A DNA stretch of 64,000 bases from Ruminococcus sp. AM22-13 (GTDB lineage Bacteria; Bacillota; Clostridia; Lachnospirales; Lachnospiraceae), in NCBI RefSeq assembly GCF_003471165.1, contig NZ_QRIL01000006.1, positions 417 through 64,416 on the forward strand. Reading direction: 5' to 3'. Both the position numbers and the translations under genes were made by a program. Numbering within the stretch: the first letter of the stretch is position 1; every line of letters begins with the position of its first letter. The notes under the pieces are model-generated. The model made no database searches, was not told where the DNA came from, and worked only from the letters and a program-made list of their open reading frames with translations. This document shows, one piece after another, positions 16,640-25,435 of the stretch.

Positions 16640-17119
16640 TCACATATTTCCCATTATTTTATCTTTTATAATTGCAAGAATTTCCCTTGGAATATATATC
16701 AGTAGTCTCCAGGAACGGTATCTGGAAGGAATCGGATAAATTTCTTTGCATCCACATTTTCTGCCGATAGCTGTTCCGCGAAATACATGAAAGTTATTCG
16801 TGACAACTCCCACTGAATGATCCAGACCGATCAATGCCAGACTGAATCTCAGGTTCTCTGTCGTACTGGTGGATTTTTCTTCTAAGATCAGACGGTCTCT
16901 GGTAATTCCATGCTCTGTCAGATAATTACACATTGCCTGAGCTTCCGTAATTGCTTCTCCCTCACCTTTTCCACCTGATAATACAGCTTTCGTATCAGGA
17001 TTCTCTTCCAGATATTGCAAAGCCCTCCTGGTGCGTTCCAGAAGGGCTAATGTAAGCCGAGTGCCTTCTACATGGGCACCAAGCACGATAATATATTCCA
17101 GATTCGGATGCTTACGCAT
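16640..17119 (-). CDS. DUF218/YdcF family protein
   Basis: A 159-aa protein of the SanA/YdcF (DUF218) family: [23 protein letters not shown] at the N-terminus, [19 protein letters not shown] with the conserved Gly/Glu loop, [16 protein letters not shown], and [12 protein letters not shown] with the conserved Asn/His. The family has a Rossmann-like fold, and members are linked to cell-envelope functions. The usual N-terminal membrane segments of SanA-type proteins are absent here, so it would be soluble or simply a short form. ATG 17119 overlaps the preceding SEC-C gene by 8 nt, suggesting translational coupling. Confidence 0.8.
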   Translation of the reverse strand: MRKHPNLEYIIVLGAHVEGTRLTLALLERTRRALQYLEENPDTKAVLSGGKGEGEAITEAQAMCNYLTEHGITRDRLILEEKSTSTTENLRFSLALIGLDHSVGVVTNNFHVFRGTAIGRKCGCKEIYPIPSRYRSWRLLIYIPREILAIIKDKIMGNM

Positions 17120-17627
17120 TCTTTCCGCAGCAGTATTTATATTTCTTACCGCTTCCGCATGGACACGGATCGTTACGTCCGATTTTCTTAGCTTTTACAA
17201 CTGTTCCTGATTTCTTCTGTTCAAGATACAGTTCTTTTCTCTTCTCAGGTGTGAAAATTGCATCCCACTGTGGCAGTTCATACAGCCAGTCAGCTCTTGC
17301 ATCTACCATGTTCTTGTAAAGAAGTTCTTTGTCGAAACACAGAGAAACTTTTGTGTTCTCATCCATTGTCTCGATCGGGTTCGGAATCTTTAAACTGTCA
17401 TTGATTCCATCAAGGAAACCAACCATTGTCAGAACTTCCTGTCCATATTTCTCAGCCAGTTCTTTAACTGTACCGGTTACTACCTCGTCCGGATTAGTAA
17501 GAAGCTGCTCATAAATTCCTTTTTCAATATTAAAATAATTTGCCCAAAATCTCTGAAGTTTATTACGGTCTGCCTGCTGATCATAGGCGATGGAACGCCA
17601 CTGCTCTAAGATTGTTTTATCGCTCAT
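17112..17627 (-). CDS. SEC-C motif protein
   Basis: A 171-aa soluble protein ending in a SEC-C zinc-binding motif ([17 protein letters not shown], with Cys at the C-x-C-x8-CC pattern), as in the SecA C-terminus and in YchJ/YecA. The N-terminal 140 residues are helical and acidic ([36 protein letters not shown]) and are shared with a Firmicutes SEC-C family of unknown function. Start ATG 17627 behind AAAGGAA; 38 more upstream codons have no initiation signal. It is probably co-transcribed with the DUF218 gene. Confidence 0.8.
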   Translation of the reverse strand: MSDKTILEQWRSIAYDQQADRNKLQRFWANYFNIEKGIYEQLLTNPDEVVTGTVKELAEKYGQEVLTMVGFLDGINDSLKIPNPIETMDENTKVSLCFDKELLYKNMVDARADWLYELPQWDAIFTPEKRKELYLEQKKSGTVVKAKKIGRNDPCPCGSGKKYKYCCGKNA

Positions 17628-17769
17628 TTCCTTTAATCCTCTTTTCCAATATTTCATAGGTATTATGCCTGTGTGGAAACATGTGGAAAATTTTCCTCTC
17701 ACAAGCTTTATTATTATACCATCTTTTTCATAAAAATACAAACCATATTCTTTGTATTTTTGGTGAATT

Positions 17770-18597
17770 TTATTTCACGCCCAGCTTCTCCAGTTCTGCT
17801 GCTGCCTGTTTGAAAGACTCAAACTGAATCGCATGAATTCCCTGTTTACGTGCTGCTTCACAGTTTTCTTTTCTGTCATCCAGAAATACAGATTTCTGCG
17901 GATCAAGATTATAACGTTTGATGAGTGTCTGATAGATATCCGGCTCCGGTTTGATCTGTTTCACCTGGCAGGAGAATACTGCTCCGTCTACATATTTGAG
18001 AAATGTAAGTTCTTCCTCTGTTTTTTCCAGTGTATAAGTTGCATAGTTTGAAAGAATATAGACATGATATCCCTTATCTTTCAGATATCGTACCCAGGTT
18101 TCCGCATAATCCATTCTCTCAATTGTTTCACCGGAGCGGCGCATTACTTCACGGATATCATCTGCATATTCCGGTGCATCTTTTATCATCTTATCCACGT
18201 AATACTGCTCATCTTCACTGCTTCTGTCTCTTTCATTCCAGGTTTCACTCTCAAAAACCGCCTTCGCAATCTTGTCTCTTTTCTCTTTCGGGAATCCAAA
18301 ACTGTCCAGATATTTTTCCCATTCAAATTTTACAAGAACTTTACCTACATCAAAAATAATATTTTCCATATCAGATTCCACCACTTTCTTATTTTTATTC
18401 AATAGCTTATACACCATCCATATTGCATAGGCAAGTATGGGAACCATGATAGCCACTGCAAGAGAGGCTTTAAAATAGTTCTGGGAATTCTCCCCGCTTC
18501 CAAATGCAAAAAACATTGGTAAACAGCAGGCAAGAAGCAGGATTACGATTGCAATCCATGCACCTGCTTTCTTTAATTTGTTATTATCTTTCTTCAT
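17770..18597 (-). CDS. HAD-family hydrolase with N-terminal membrane anchor
   Basis: A 275-aa protein. Residues 12-32 and about 44-64 are two transmembrane segments, followed by a basic linker (LLNKNKK). From residue 78 on comes a HAD domain of the YihX/epoxide-hydrolase type: motif [13 protein letters not shown] (nucleophile D83; the usual second Asp is Gly, as in YihX-like members), motif II ILSNYA, motif III Lys in KPEPDIY, motif [11 protein letters not shown]. YihX-type enzymes dephosphorylate sugar phosphates such as glucose-1-phosphate. An internal ATG at about codon 77 could also yield a soluble form. The membrane anchor on this HAD subclass is unusual. Confidence 0.82.
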   Translation of the reverse strand: MKKDNNKLKKAGAWIAIVILLLACCLPMFFAFGSGENSQNYFKASLAVAIMVPILAYAIWMVYKLLNKNKKVVESDMENIIFDVGKVLVKFEWEKYLDSFGFPKEKRDKIAKAVFESETWNERDRSSEDEQYYVDKMIKDAPEYADDIREVMRRSGETIERMDYAETWVRYLKDKGYHVYILSNYATYTLEKTEEELTFLKYVDGAVFSCQVKQIKPEPDIYQTLIKRYNLDPQKSVFLDDRKENCEAARKQGIHAIQFESFKQAAAELEKLGVK

Positions 18598-18659
18598 AAC
18601 CCTCCTGATTTATCTCAAACAAATACCGGCAATCCTCTTTGCCACATATCTCTGTATAA

Positions 18660-18690
18660 AATACACGCCGGAGAAACTCCCCGGCGTATA
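18660..18690 (-). terminator. Probable purA terminator
   Basis: ACGCCGGGG and CTCCGGCGT form a strong stem (about 18664-18688) just past the purA stop; on the minus strand it is followed by TGTATTTTAT, a weak T tract. Confidence 0.6.
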
Positions 18691-18697
18691 GTCATTT

Positions 18698-19978
18698 TTA
18701 TTTATTTCTGTAAATAATATCGTCACGTCCCGGACCATTAGAAATCATTGTAATCGGGAATCCGATATGTTCCTCTACGAACTCAACATATTTTCTGCAG
18801 TTCTCCGGGAGATCTTCATATTTCTTGATTCCACGGATATCGCATTTCCATCCCGGAAGAGTTTCCAGAACCGGTTTTGCTTTCTCAAGCAGTGTAGTAG
18901 TCGGGAAATCTGTAGTTACTTTACCGTCGATCTCATATCCTGTGCATACCGGAATCTCATCAAGGTATCCAAGAACATCCAGAACTGTGAAAGCAACATC
19001 TGTTGTTCCCTGAAGACGGCAGCCGTATTTAGAAGCAACACAGTCAAACCATCCCATACGTCTCGGACGACCTGTAGTAGCGCCGAATTCACCGCCGTCA
19101 CCACCGCGTCTTCTCAGTTCATCTGCTTCTTCACCAAAGATCTCAGAAACGAATGCACCTGCTCCTACTGCACTTGAGTATGCTTTACATACAGTAACGA
19201 TCTGTTTGATCTCGTATGGTGGAAGACCAGCTCCTACTGCACCGTATCCTGCCAGGGTGGAGGAAGAAGTAACCATCGGATAAATTCCGTGATCCGGGTC
19301 TTTCAGAGAACCAAGCTGTCCCTCAAGAAGCACTTCCTTACCTTCTTTTAATGCGTTCCACAGATACAGGGAAACATCACATACATATGGCTCAACCATT
19401 TTCTTATATTCCATCAGTTCTGCAAACAGTTCATCCACCTTAAGGAGTGGTTTGTGATATAAATGCTCAAGAAGAATATTCTTTGTTTCGCATACACTTG
19501 TAAGTTTTTCTTTCAGATGTTCTTCATCAAAAAGTTCGCTTACCTGGAAACCGATTTTTGCATATTTGTCAGAATAGAAAGGAGCAATACCGGATTTAGT
19601 AGATCCGAAAGATTTACCACCCAGACGCTCTTCTTCATACTGGTCAAAAAGGATATGATATGGCATAACCATCTGCGCTCTCTCGGAGATAAGAATCTTC
19701 GGAGCCGGAACACCTCTGCTTACTACTTCATTGTACTCTTTAAAAAATACCGGAATATTCAGTGCAACACCGTTTCCGATCACGCTTGTAGTGTGATTGT
19801 AGAATACACCTGATGGCAGAGTATGAAGAGCAAATTTACCATAGTTATTTACGATTGTATGGCCTGCGTTTGCACCACCCTGAAATCTTACGATAATATC
19901 AGCTTTTTCAGCGAGCATATCGGTAATCTTACCTTTACCTTCGTCTCCCCAGTTAGCACCAACAACTGCTTTTACCAT
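18698..19978 (-). CDS. purA: Adenylosuccinate synthetase
   Basis: A 426-aa enzyme that joins IMP and aspartate using GTP, the first committed step to AMP. The N-terminal GTP/IMP loop GANWGDEGKGKITDMLAEKA, with catalytic Asp14 and the later GGANAGHT His, is intact. Further marks are STKSGIAPFYSDK, EGQLGSLKDPDHGIYP and the GDGGEFGATTGRPRRMGWFD block. ATG 19978 has AGGAGG at a good distance; 22 upstream codons are excluded. It lies 98 bp after purB. The intervening leader contains a GC-rich hairpin (about 20005-20032) upstream of the ribosome-binding site. Product length fits the family (425-430 aa). Confidence 0.97.
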   Translation of the reverse strand: MVKAVVGANWGDEGKGKITDMLAEKADIIVRFQGGANAGHTIVNNYGKFALHTLPSGVFYNHTTSVIGNGVALNIPVFFKEYNEVVSRGVPAPKILISERAQMVMPYHILFDQYEEERLGGKSFGSTKSGIAPFYSDKYAKIGFQVSELFDEEHLKEKLTSVCETKNILLEHLYHKPLLKVDELFAELMEYKKMVEPYVCDVSLYLWNALKEGKEVLLEGQLGSLKDPDHGIYPMVTSSSTLAGYGAVGAGLPPYEIKQIVTVCKAYSSAVGAGAFVSEIFGEEADELRRRGGDGGEFGATTGRPRRMGWFDCVASKYGCRLQGTTDVAFTVLDVLGYLDEIPVCTGYEIDGKVTTDFPTTTLLEKAKPVLETLPGWKCDIRGIKKYEDLPENCRKYVEFVEEHIGFPITMISNGPGRDDIIYRNK

Positions 19979-20076
19979 TATATATTTTCCTCCTGTTTTT
20001 TGCATAACAGCACCGGGGTCATAAAGATCCCGGCACAGCAACATTTTATCTTTTTTATTACGATCGTGTCTATATA

Positions 20077-21510
20077 TCAGACATTAATCTCAGCTTTAAC
20101 TCCCAGAAGTTCTTTATGGGAATCCAGAATCGGCTGAACTACTTCATTCACAAATCTCTCAGTCTGCTCTTTGGCACGTCCGATGTATTTCTTAGGATCC
20201 ATGGACTTCTGAAGATCTTCCAGAGAAAGGTTGAATGCAGGATCTGCCGCGATCAGTTCGAGCAGATTGTTATCCTTACCCTCTACTTTTACAGTCTTAC
20301 CTGCTTCCATAGAAAGCTCACGGATACGCTCATGAAGTTCCTGACGGTCACCACCTGCTTTTACAGCGTCCATCATGATATTCTCCGTAGCCATAAACGG
20401 AAGCTCAGCCATCATGTGTTTCTCGATAACCTTCGGATAAACAACCAGTCCGTCTACAACATTCAGACAGAGATCCAGAATTCCGTCGATTGCAAGGAAT
20501 CCTTCCGGAATGCTCAGGCGCTTGTTTGCAGAGTCATCCAGAGTTCTCTCAAACCACTGAGTAGCGGATGTGATAGCCGGATTAAGGGCATCTACCATCA
20601 CATAACGTGAAAGGGACGCAATACGCTCACTTCTCATCGGATTTCTCTTATAAGCCATTGCAGAAGATCCGATCTGGGATTTTTCAAATGGTTCTTCTAC
20701 TTCTTTCAGATGCTGGAGAAGACGGATATCATTTGACATCTTGTGCGCACTTGCTGCGATTCCTGCAAGAATATTAGCCACACGAGTGTCTACCTTACGG
20801 GAATATGTCTGTCCGGATACCGGATAGCATTCCTTGAATCCCATCTTCTTCGCGATCATCGGATCAATCTTATCGATAGTCTCCTGATCTCCGTCAAAGA
20901 GTTCCAGGAAACTTGCCTGTGTTCCGGTTGTTCCCTTAGATCCGAGAAGTTTCATTGTTCCAAGAACATACTCCAGATCCTCCAGGTCAAGAAGAAATTC
21001 CTGTGTCCAGAGTGTTGCACGTTTACCAACTGTTGTCGGCTGTGCAGGCTGGAAATGTGTGAAAGCCAGAGTCGGCTGTTCTTTATATTTATCAGCGAAA
21101 GCAGAAAGTTCAGCAATAACATTGACCAGTTTCTTGCGAACAAGCTTTAATGCCTCTGTCATTACAATAATATCTGTATTATCACCTACATAACAGGAGG
21201 TTGCTCCCAGATGGATGATTCCTTTTGCCTTAGGGCACTGTACACCGTATGCATATACGTGAGACATAACATCATGACGTACCTGACGTTCTCGTTCTTT
21301 GGCAACGTCATAGTTGATATCCTCTGCATGTGCTTTCAGTTCATCGATCTGCTCCTGTGTAATGTTAAGACCAAGCTCTTTCTCTGTCTCGGCAAGTGCG
21401 ATCCAGAGTTTTCTCCATGTGCGGAATTTCATATCCGGAGAAAAAATATACTGCATTTCTTTGCTGGCATAACGTTCTGATAAAGGACTTACATATCTGT
21501 CTGTACTCAT
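20077..21510 (-). CDS. purB: Adenylosuccinate lyase
   Basis: A 477-aa enzyme of the fumarase/aspartase superfamily. It cleaves adenylosuccinate to AMP and SAICAR to AICAR, releasing fumarate. Signature [15 protein letters not shown] (flexible catalytic loop) is present, plus [16 protein letters not shown] and [19 protein letters not shown] with the active-site His. ATG 21510 is preferred over the GTG two codons upstream, which abuts the AGGAGA site. It heads a purB-purA pair that makes both AMP-branch steps, driven by the promoter at 21599-21627. Confidence 0.96.
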   Translation of the reverse strand: MSTDRYVSPLSERYASKEMQYIFSPDMKFRTWRKLWIALAETEKELGLNITQEQIDELKAHAEDINYDVAKERERQVRHDVMSHVYAYGVQCPKAKGIIHLGATSCYVGDNTDIIVMTEALKLVRKKLVNVIAELSAFADKYKEQPTLAFTHFQPAQPTTVGKRATLWTQEFLLDLEDLEYVLGTMKLLGSKGTTGTQASFLELFDGDQETIDKIDPMIAKKMGFKECYPVSGQTYSRKVDTRVANILAGIAASAHKMSNDIRLLQHLKEVEEPFEKSQIGSSAMAYKRNPMRSERIASLSRYVMVDALNPAITSATQWFERTLDDSANKRLSIPEGFLAIDGILDLCLNVVDGLVVYPKVIEKHMMAELPFMATENIMMDAVKAGGDRQELHERIRELSMEAGKTVKVEGKDNNLLELIAADPAFNLSLEDLQKSMDPKKYIGRAKEQTERFVNEVVQPILDSHKELLGVKAEINV

Positions 21511-21598
21511 CTTCACTCTCCTGTTTCTTAATAGGATTTTTATCCTTTTTATTTCGCTTCAATACACAGCTTTAAGTTTTTTCACTGCGTACGTTGAA

Positions 21599-21627
21599 AT
21601 TATATAACATCATTCTTCTAAAAGCAA
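21599..21627 (-). promoter_or_regulatory. Promoter of purB-purA
   Basis: Minus strand: TTGCTT (21627-21622), 17-bp spacer, TATAAT (21604-21599). It gives a leader of about 80 nt in which no purine riboswitch was seen. Confidence 0.7.
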
Positions 21628-21638
21628 CCACAAAAAAC

Positions 21639-22325
21639 TCATCCCTGATGGAATTTGCCAAGAAATTCTTTCATTCGGGCATGTTCTGACGCAAATACCT
21701 CCTGCGAACTTCCTTCAACAGCGATCAGTCCTTTATCCATGAAAATAATATGATCGGAAATATCTCTCGCAAATGTCATCTCATGGGTAACGATTACCAT
21801 AGTAATGTGCTCTGCCGCCAGATCCTTGATAACTTTAAGAATCTCTCCTGTAAGCTCCGGATCAAGCGCCGATGTAGGCTCATCAAAAAACAGAATCTTT
21901 GGATTCATGCATAATGCACGCGCAATGGAAACTCGCTGCTGCTGTCCACCGGAAAGCTGGAATGGATATGCATTTTCTCTGTCGGCAAGTCCCATCTGTT
22001 TCAGCAGCACTCTTGCCTGCGCATATACTTCTTCTTTCTTTCTCTTCTGCACTCTGATCGGCGCATCTGTAATATTTTTTAATACGGAAAAGTGTGGAAA
22101 AAGATTGAAATTCTGGAATACCAGTCCCACATCTCCCTGCTTGACGATCTCACCACTATCCGGTGTTTCGAGTCCTGTTGCACAGCGAAGAAGTGTAGAT
22201 TTACCGGAACCTGACGGACCGATAATACTTAATACTTCTCCCTCTTCTACCTGAAGCGAAATATCCTTTAACACTTCAAGACTTCCAAAACTCTTTTTTA
22301 TGTGTTTCATTTCAAATAATACCAT
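21639..22325 (-). CDS. Polar amino-acid ABC transporter ATP-binding protein
   Basis: A 228-aa ABC ATPase of the GlnQ/HisP type: Walker A IIGPSGSGKSTLLR, Q-loop LVFQNFNLFPHF, signature QLSGGQQQRVSIARAL, Walker B ILFFDEPTSALDP and switch His in IVTHEMTFAR. It energises uptake of a polar amino acid with the permease at 22570 and the binding protein at 23399. ATG 22325 follows GAGAGGAA by about 9 nt; the 38 codons further upstream in this frame lie partly in repeat R1 and are not coding. The loop before the Q-loop is short (VKQGDVGLVFQ), so the domain is slightly smaller than usual (about 240 aa). Confidence 0.92.
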   Translation of the reverse strand: MVLFEMKHIKKSFGSLEVLKDISLQVEEGEVLSIIGPSGSGKSTLLRCATGLETPDSGEIVKQGDVGLVFQNFNLFPHFSVLKNITDAPIRVQKRKKEEVYAQARVLLKQMGLADRENAYPFQLSGGQQQRVSIARALCMNPKILFFDEPTSALDPELTGEILKVIKDLAAEHITMVIVTHEMTFARDISDHIIFMDKGLIAVEGSSQEVFASEHARMKEFLGKFHQG

Positions 22326-22355
22326 GTCAAGTATTCCTCTCAAATATGATACTTC

Positions 22356-22512
22356 ATTACTGTTCACTCGTAACTGTTCACACGCTACTATCCCGCGAGG
22401 TGTTTTGGCATGAAAATGCCAAAATTCCGAGACATACAAGCCAAAATTCCATTGCCGCAGGCAATTTGGAATGAATTTTGGCTACGTTACTGAGAACGGA
22501 GTGAACAGTAAC
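22356..22512 (-). repeat. Intergenic repeat R1, variant B
   Basis: Read on the minus strand it begins GTTACTGTTCACTCCG TTCTCAGTAAC and ends in CACCTCGCGGGATAGTAGC and GTGAACAGTTAC, the same end blocks as the copies at 24404 and 58043, with a shared central GTATGTCTCGG. The two stem-loops between these blocks have unrelated sequences to the other copies: AGCCAAAATTC... / ...GAATTTTGGCT and TTTTGGCAT/ATGCCAAAA. It lies between the permease and ATPase genes. Confidence 0.8.
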
Positions 22513-22569
22513 GTTCACTCCGCGCCCGGTGATTCAGAAAGGTTTCCTATGAACAGGTAAGCTTTCTGA

Positions 22570-23220
22570 TCAGCGATAATAGTTTAACTTCTTCTCAATC
22601 TTATCCATCACGATTGCAACCAGAAGATTAAAGATAAAATAGAAAACTGCCGCGATCACAAATGGCATCATCGTTGTCTGCGCACTTGCGATCTGCTTTG
22701 CAATCGTAAACATTTCGGCGACCGCCACAACGAAAGCTAAGGACGTATCCTTTACCAATGTGATAACCTCATTTGTCACAGACGGAAGAATTCTCTTTAT
22801 CACCTGCGGCAGAATAATTCTGAAGAAAGTCTGTACCTTACTGTATCCAAGAATCTTCGCAGCCTCATACTGTCCTGCCGAGATAGATTCGATTCCACCT
22901 CTGTAGATTTCTGCAAAATATGCAGCATAGTTAATACTAAACGCGATAAATACAGCGATCAGGCTGTATCCCATAGAAATACGGATTCCAAAAATAAAAT
23001 ACGGTCCGAAATATACAACCATCAACTGCAGCATTAACGGCGTTCCTCTCATAACAGATATGTAGGCAGACACGATTCCACGAATCACCGGATTCTTAGC
23101 CATTCTGCCAAAGCAGATCAGAAGTCCCAGTGGAAGTGAAAAAATCAATGTCACTACAAAGATCTCCACAGAAACTACCATACCACTGGCAAGCTGCTGC
23201 AGCATTACACTTAAAGACAT
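22570..23220 (-). CDS. Polar amino-acid ABC transporter permease
   Basis: A 216-aa HisM/GlnP-type inner-membrane permease with about five transmembrane segments and the EAA coupling loop: ISAGQYEAAKILGYSKVQTFFRI. VMRGTPLMLQLMVVYFG and INYAAYFAEIYRGGIESI are standard landmarks of the polar amino-acid family. ATG 23220 is preceded by TAGGAGGAAAAG; 17 upstream codons are excluded. It is the middle gene of a binding protein-permease-ATPase operon, but repeat R1 separates it from the ATPase gene. Confidence 0.94.
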   Translation of the reverse strand: MSLSVMLQQLASGMVVSVEIFVVTLIFSLPLGLLICFGRMAKNPVIRGIVSAYISVMRGTPLMLQLMVVYFGPYFIFGIRISMGYSLIAVFIAFSINYAAYFAEIYRGGIESISAGQYEAAKILGYSKVQTFFRIILPQVIKRILPSVTNEVITLVKDTSLAFVVAVAEMFTIAKQIASAQTTMMPFVIAAVFYFIFNLLVAIVMDKIEKKLNYYR

Positions 23221-23398
23221 ATCTTTTCCTCCTAAGAAATTTCTCCTGTACAGTAAGAAAAGAGGGTGCACAAAATGTACCCTCCATTCCTTTTATAATA
23301 CAGACAGCTCTGTACAAGTCTGTCCTCTTGTATCTTTATCAGCTACCATTCACTCCGTAAACAATCACCTTTATCATTCACTTCATGAACAATATTTT

Positions 23399-24289
23399 TT
23401 ATTCCGCATCTTCTGCTGTATCTTCTTCAGAAGTCTCAGCCTCAGAAGTATCTTCCTCTGCTGCATCATCTTTCTTGTCTGCGGATTCTTCATCATCACT
23501 TCCAATACAAAGCATATCTGCAACTTCGTATTTCTCTGCCAGTTTGTCAACTTCGCCAGCGTCATAAAGTTTAAGAACTTCAGCCCATACAGTGTCTTTC
23601 AGTTCATCATTGCCTTTCTTGAAGCCGATTCCGTACTGCTCGCTCTGGATTGGCTCATCAAGGATTACGTATTTACCTTCTTCTCTCTGAGAAAGCTGAT
23701 ATTTGGCAACACCGATGTCAACTGCAATCGCATCTGCCGCACCGGAATCCAGATTCATAAATGCTGTATTATAATCAGGGTTCTCTGTCAGTGATCCAAA
23801 GCTTGCTGTCAGATCTTTATTATCATCGCTGTTTAAAGCATCCAGTGCTGCGGAAGCTGCCTGAACAACAACATTCTTGCCTGCCAGATCGTCTAATTTC
23901 TCAATCTTAGAATCAGCAGCTACAACCATAACCTGCTCATTATTCAGATATGGATCAGACCATGTATAATCATCTTCACGTCCATTGATTGTGAATCCAT
24001 TCCAGATACAGTCGATAGAACCAGAATTCAGCTCCATATCCTTAGAATCCCAGTTGATTGGTTTCTTTACAAGTTCCCATCCAAGATTGTCACATACTTT
24101 CTGTGCAAGATCGAGGTCGAAACCAACATAATCTCCATTATCGTCTTTATATCCGAAAGGAGGATACTCTGCGTCAAATCCTACAGTTAATGTCTTGCTG
24201 TCAGCATCTGCATATACAGAAACAACACCTGTCATCATAGAAGCTGCCATAACTCCTGCCATGAGTACTGCTAAAGATCTCTTTTTCAT
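23399..24289 (-). CDS. Amino-acid ABC transporter substrate-binding protein
   Basis: A 296-aa SBP_bac_3 protein. ATG 24289 has GAGGAGAT upstream. Residues 1-34 are a signal peptide (KKRSLAVLMAG...VSVYA) with no lipobox Cys, unusual because Gram-positive binding proteins are normally lipoproteins. The domain starts LTVGFDAEYPPFGYKDDNGDYVGFDLDLAQKV and contains DCIWNGFTINGRE, VMVVAADSKI and VDIGVAKYQLS. After about residue 262 comes a disordered acidic tail (DDEESADKKDDAAEEDTSEA and onward) of about 33 residues. The ligand is probably a polar amino acid, cystine or glutamine-like. It is the first gene of the transporter operon. Confidence 0.92.
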   Translation of the reverse strand: MKKRSLAVLMAGVMAASMMTGVVSVYADADSKTLTVGFDAEYPPFGYKDDNGDYVGFDLDLAQKVCDNLGWELVKKPINWDSKDMELNSGSIDCIWNGFTINGREDDYTWSDPYLNNEQVMVVAADSKIEKLDDLAGKNVVVQAASAALDALNSDDNKDLTASFGSLTENPDYNTAFMNLDSGAADAIAVDIGVAKYQLSQREEGKYVILDEPIQSEQYGIGFKKGNDELKDTVWAEVLKLYDAGEVDKLAEKYEVADMLCIGSDDEESADKKDDAAEEDTSEAETSEEDTAEDAE

Positions 24290-24627
24290 GATAAATATCT
24301 CCTCTTCATCTGTTTTGTTATTTACCACACAGCCACTCTACCATGTGAAAGTATGTTTTAATCCTAACACACCCATCCACTCCTGTCAAGCGCAAGTTAC
24401 TGGGTTACTGTTCACTGCGTTCTCAGTAACACGCTTCGCGATGCACAGAATTTATGCTATTCGCATAAATTCGCGCGGTATGTCTCGGGTTTTCTGTGAC
24501 CTTCGCTCACAAAAAACACCTCGCGGAATACTACCTGTGAACAGTAACGTTACTGGCACTTTTCATTATCTTACCTTACATCATTATTGTACAAAGGATG
24601 ATTCTCAGTCATTGAAAGCACTGCCTG
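24290..24627. other. Intergenic region with repeat R1
   Basis: This 338-bp gap between the binding protein gene and the helical-repeat gene is mostly occupied by repeat R1 (24404-24548). The remainder should hold the transporter promoter on the minus strand; no convincing -35/-10 pair was identified. Confidence 0.5.
24404..24548 (+). repeat. Intergenic repeat R1, variant A, copy 1
   Basis: 145 bp from GTTACTGTTCACTGCG to GTGAACAGTAAC. The left end is itself a palindrome (GTTACTG...CAGTAAC). Two internal stem-loops are visible: AATTTATGC-TATTC-GCATAAATT and GTTTTCTGTGA...TCACAAAAAAC. It is about 90 percent identical to the reverse complement of 58043-58187. Confidence 0.85.
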
Positions 24628-25422
24628 TCACGATCCCGTACTTCTGTGATATTCTTTCATAAGTTTCTCCAAAAGTGCATCCAGATTCTCTTCATCTATC
24701 TTCTTCTCGGGTACACTTGCAAACGTCTTCATAGACTCCTGGATTTCCTCTTTGATATCTTTCTTTACTTTATCATCCACGCCAAGTTCTTCCATGACTT
24801 TATCATAGTCTGTCTTATCGTGAATGCTGGCATACGTTGTCACATACGCCTTCAGCGCTTCTGCCGACTGGCTCTCTTTATATGCCTGCAAAAAACATTC
24901 CTGTGCCTTCTCCATCTGGAAAAGGTAGCTGTACGCACAGCCAAGGTTATATCTCACTGCAACCGCAAAATCTTTTCTCTGCTGATTCAGGTCATCTCTT
25001 TCCAGAATCTTCTGGTACACCTGGATTGCATTTACATACATTCCATTCTCTACCAGAGCATCTCCTTTTCTCTTCTGCCGGACTGCCTGGCGTTCTTTTC
25101 CAAAATCTGCAAGACAGATGTTAAAACTCTTCATCTCTTCGTATGTCAGATAATTGATTTCTTTGAAAATCGGATAAACCATATCTTCTATACTTACATT
25201 TCTCTCCAGATTCTGTTTCAGCTTCGCTGCCAGATGTGGAAGTTCCAGTTCGTCCCGGATCCAGCTGCATAATTCTTCATTAAATATCGTATGGTCAGCC
25301 AGGTAAAGATTATGATAAAGATAATAGCACAGTTCCTCTATAGAATAGATATTCATACTGATGTTCTCTATATAATAAGGACGTTCTGCTTTTTTTGTCT
25401 GGCATAAAATATATCCGCTCAT
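24628..25422 (-). CDS. Helical-repeat (TPR-like) protein of the DUF5716/5717 operon
   Basis: A 264-aa soluble protein. ATG 25422 follows AAAGGAGATGG; it begins 13 bp after the DUF5716 stop. The N-terminus (SGYILCQTKKAERPYYIENI) is followed by YSIEELCYYLYHNLYLADH. Residues of about 120-190 read as TPR-like helical pairs: KGDALVENGMYVNAIQVYQK and AVRYNLGCAYSYLFQMEKAQ. The C-terminus is charged and coiled-coil-like (VDDKVKKDIKEEIQESMK, LDALLEKLMKEY). The family is not known to me by name; the genomic link to DUF5716 and DUF5717 suggests a three-protein module. No signal peptide or membrane segment, so cytoplasmic. Confidence 0.75.
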   Translation of the reverse strand: MSGYILCQTKKAERPYYIENISMNIYSIEELCYYLYHNLYLADHTIFNEELCSWIRDELELPHLAAKLKQNLERNVSIEDMVYPIFKEINYLTYEEMKSFNICLADFGKERQAVRQKRKGDALVENGMYVNAIQVYQKILERDDLNQQRKDFAVAVRYNLGCAYSYLFQMEKAQECFLQAYKESQSAEALKAYVTTYASIHDKTDYDKVMEELGVDDKVKKDIKEEIQESMKTFASVPEKKIDEENLDALLEKLMKEYHRSTGS

Positions 25423-25435
25423 TCGTCCATCTCCT

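Noticed and set aside
21511-21598. Purine riboswitch before purB-purA
   Set aside because: No conserved aptamer core was found in the leader.
22326-22439. 38-codon N-terminal extension of the ABC ATPase
   Set aside because: The extension is encoded inside repeat R1 and lacks similarity to ABC ATPases; a good ribosome-binding site precedes ATG 22325.
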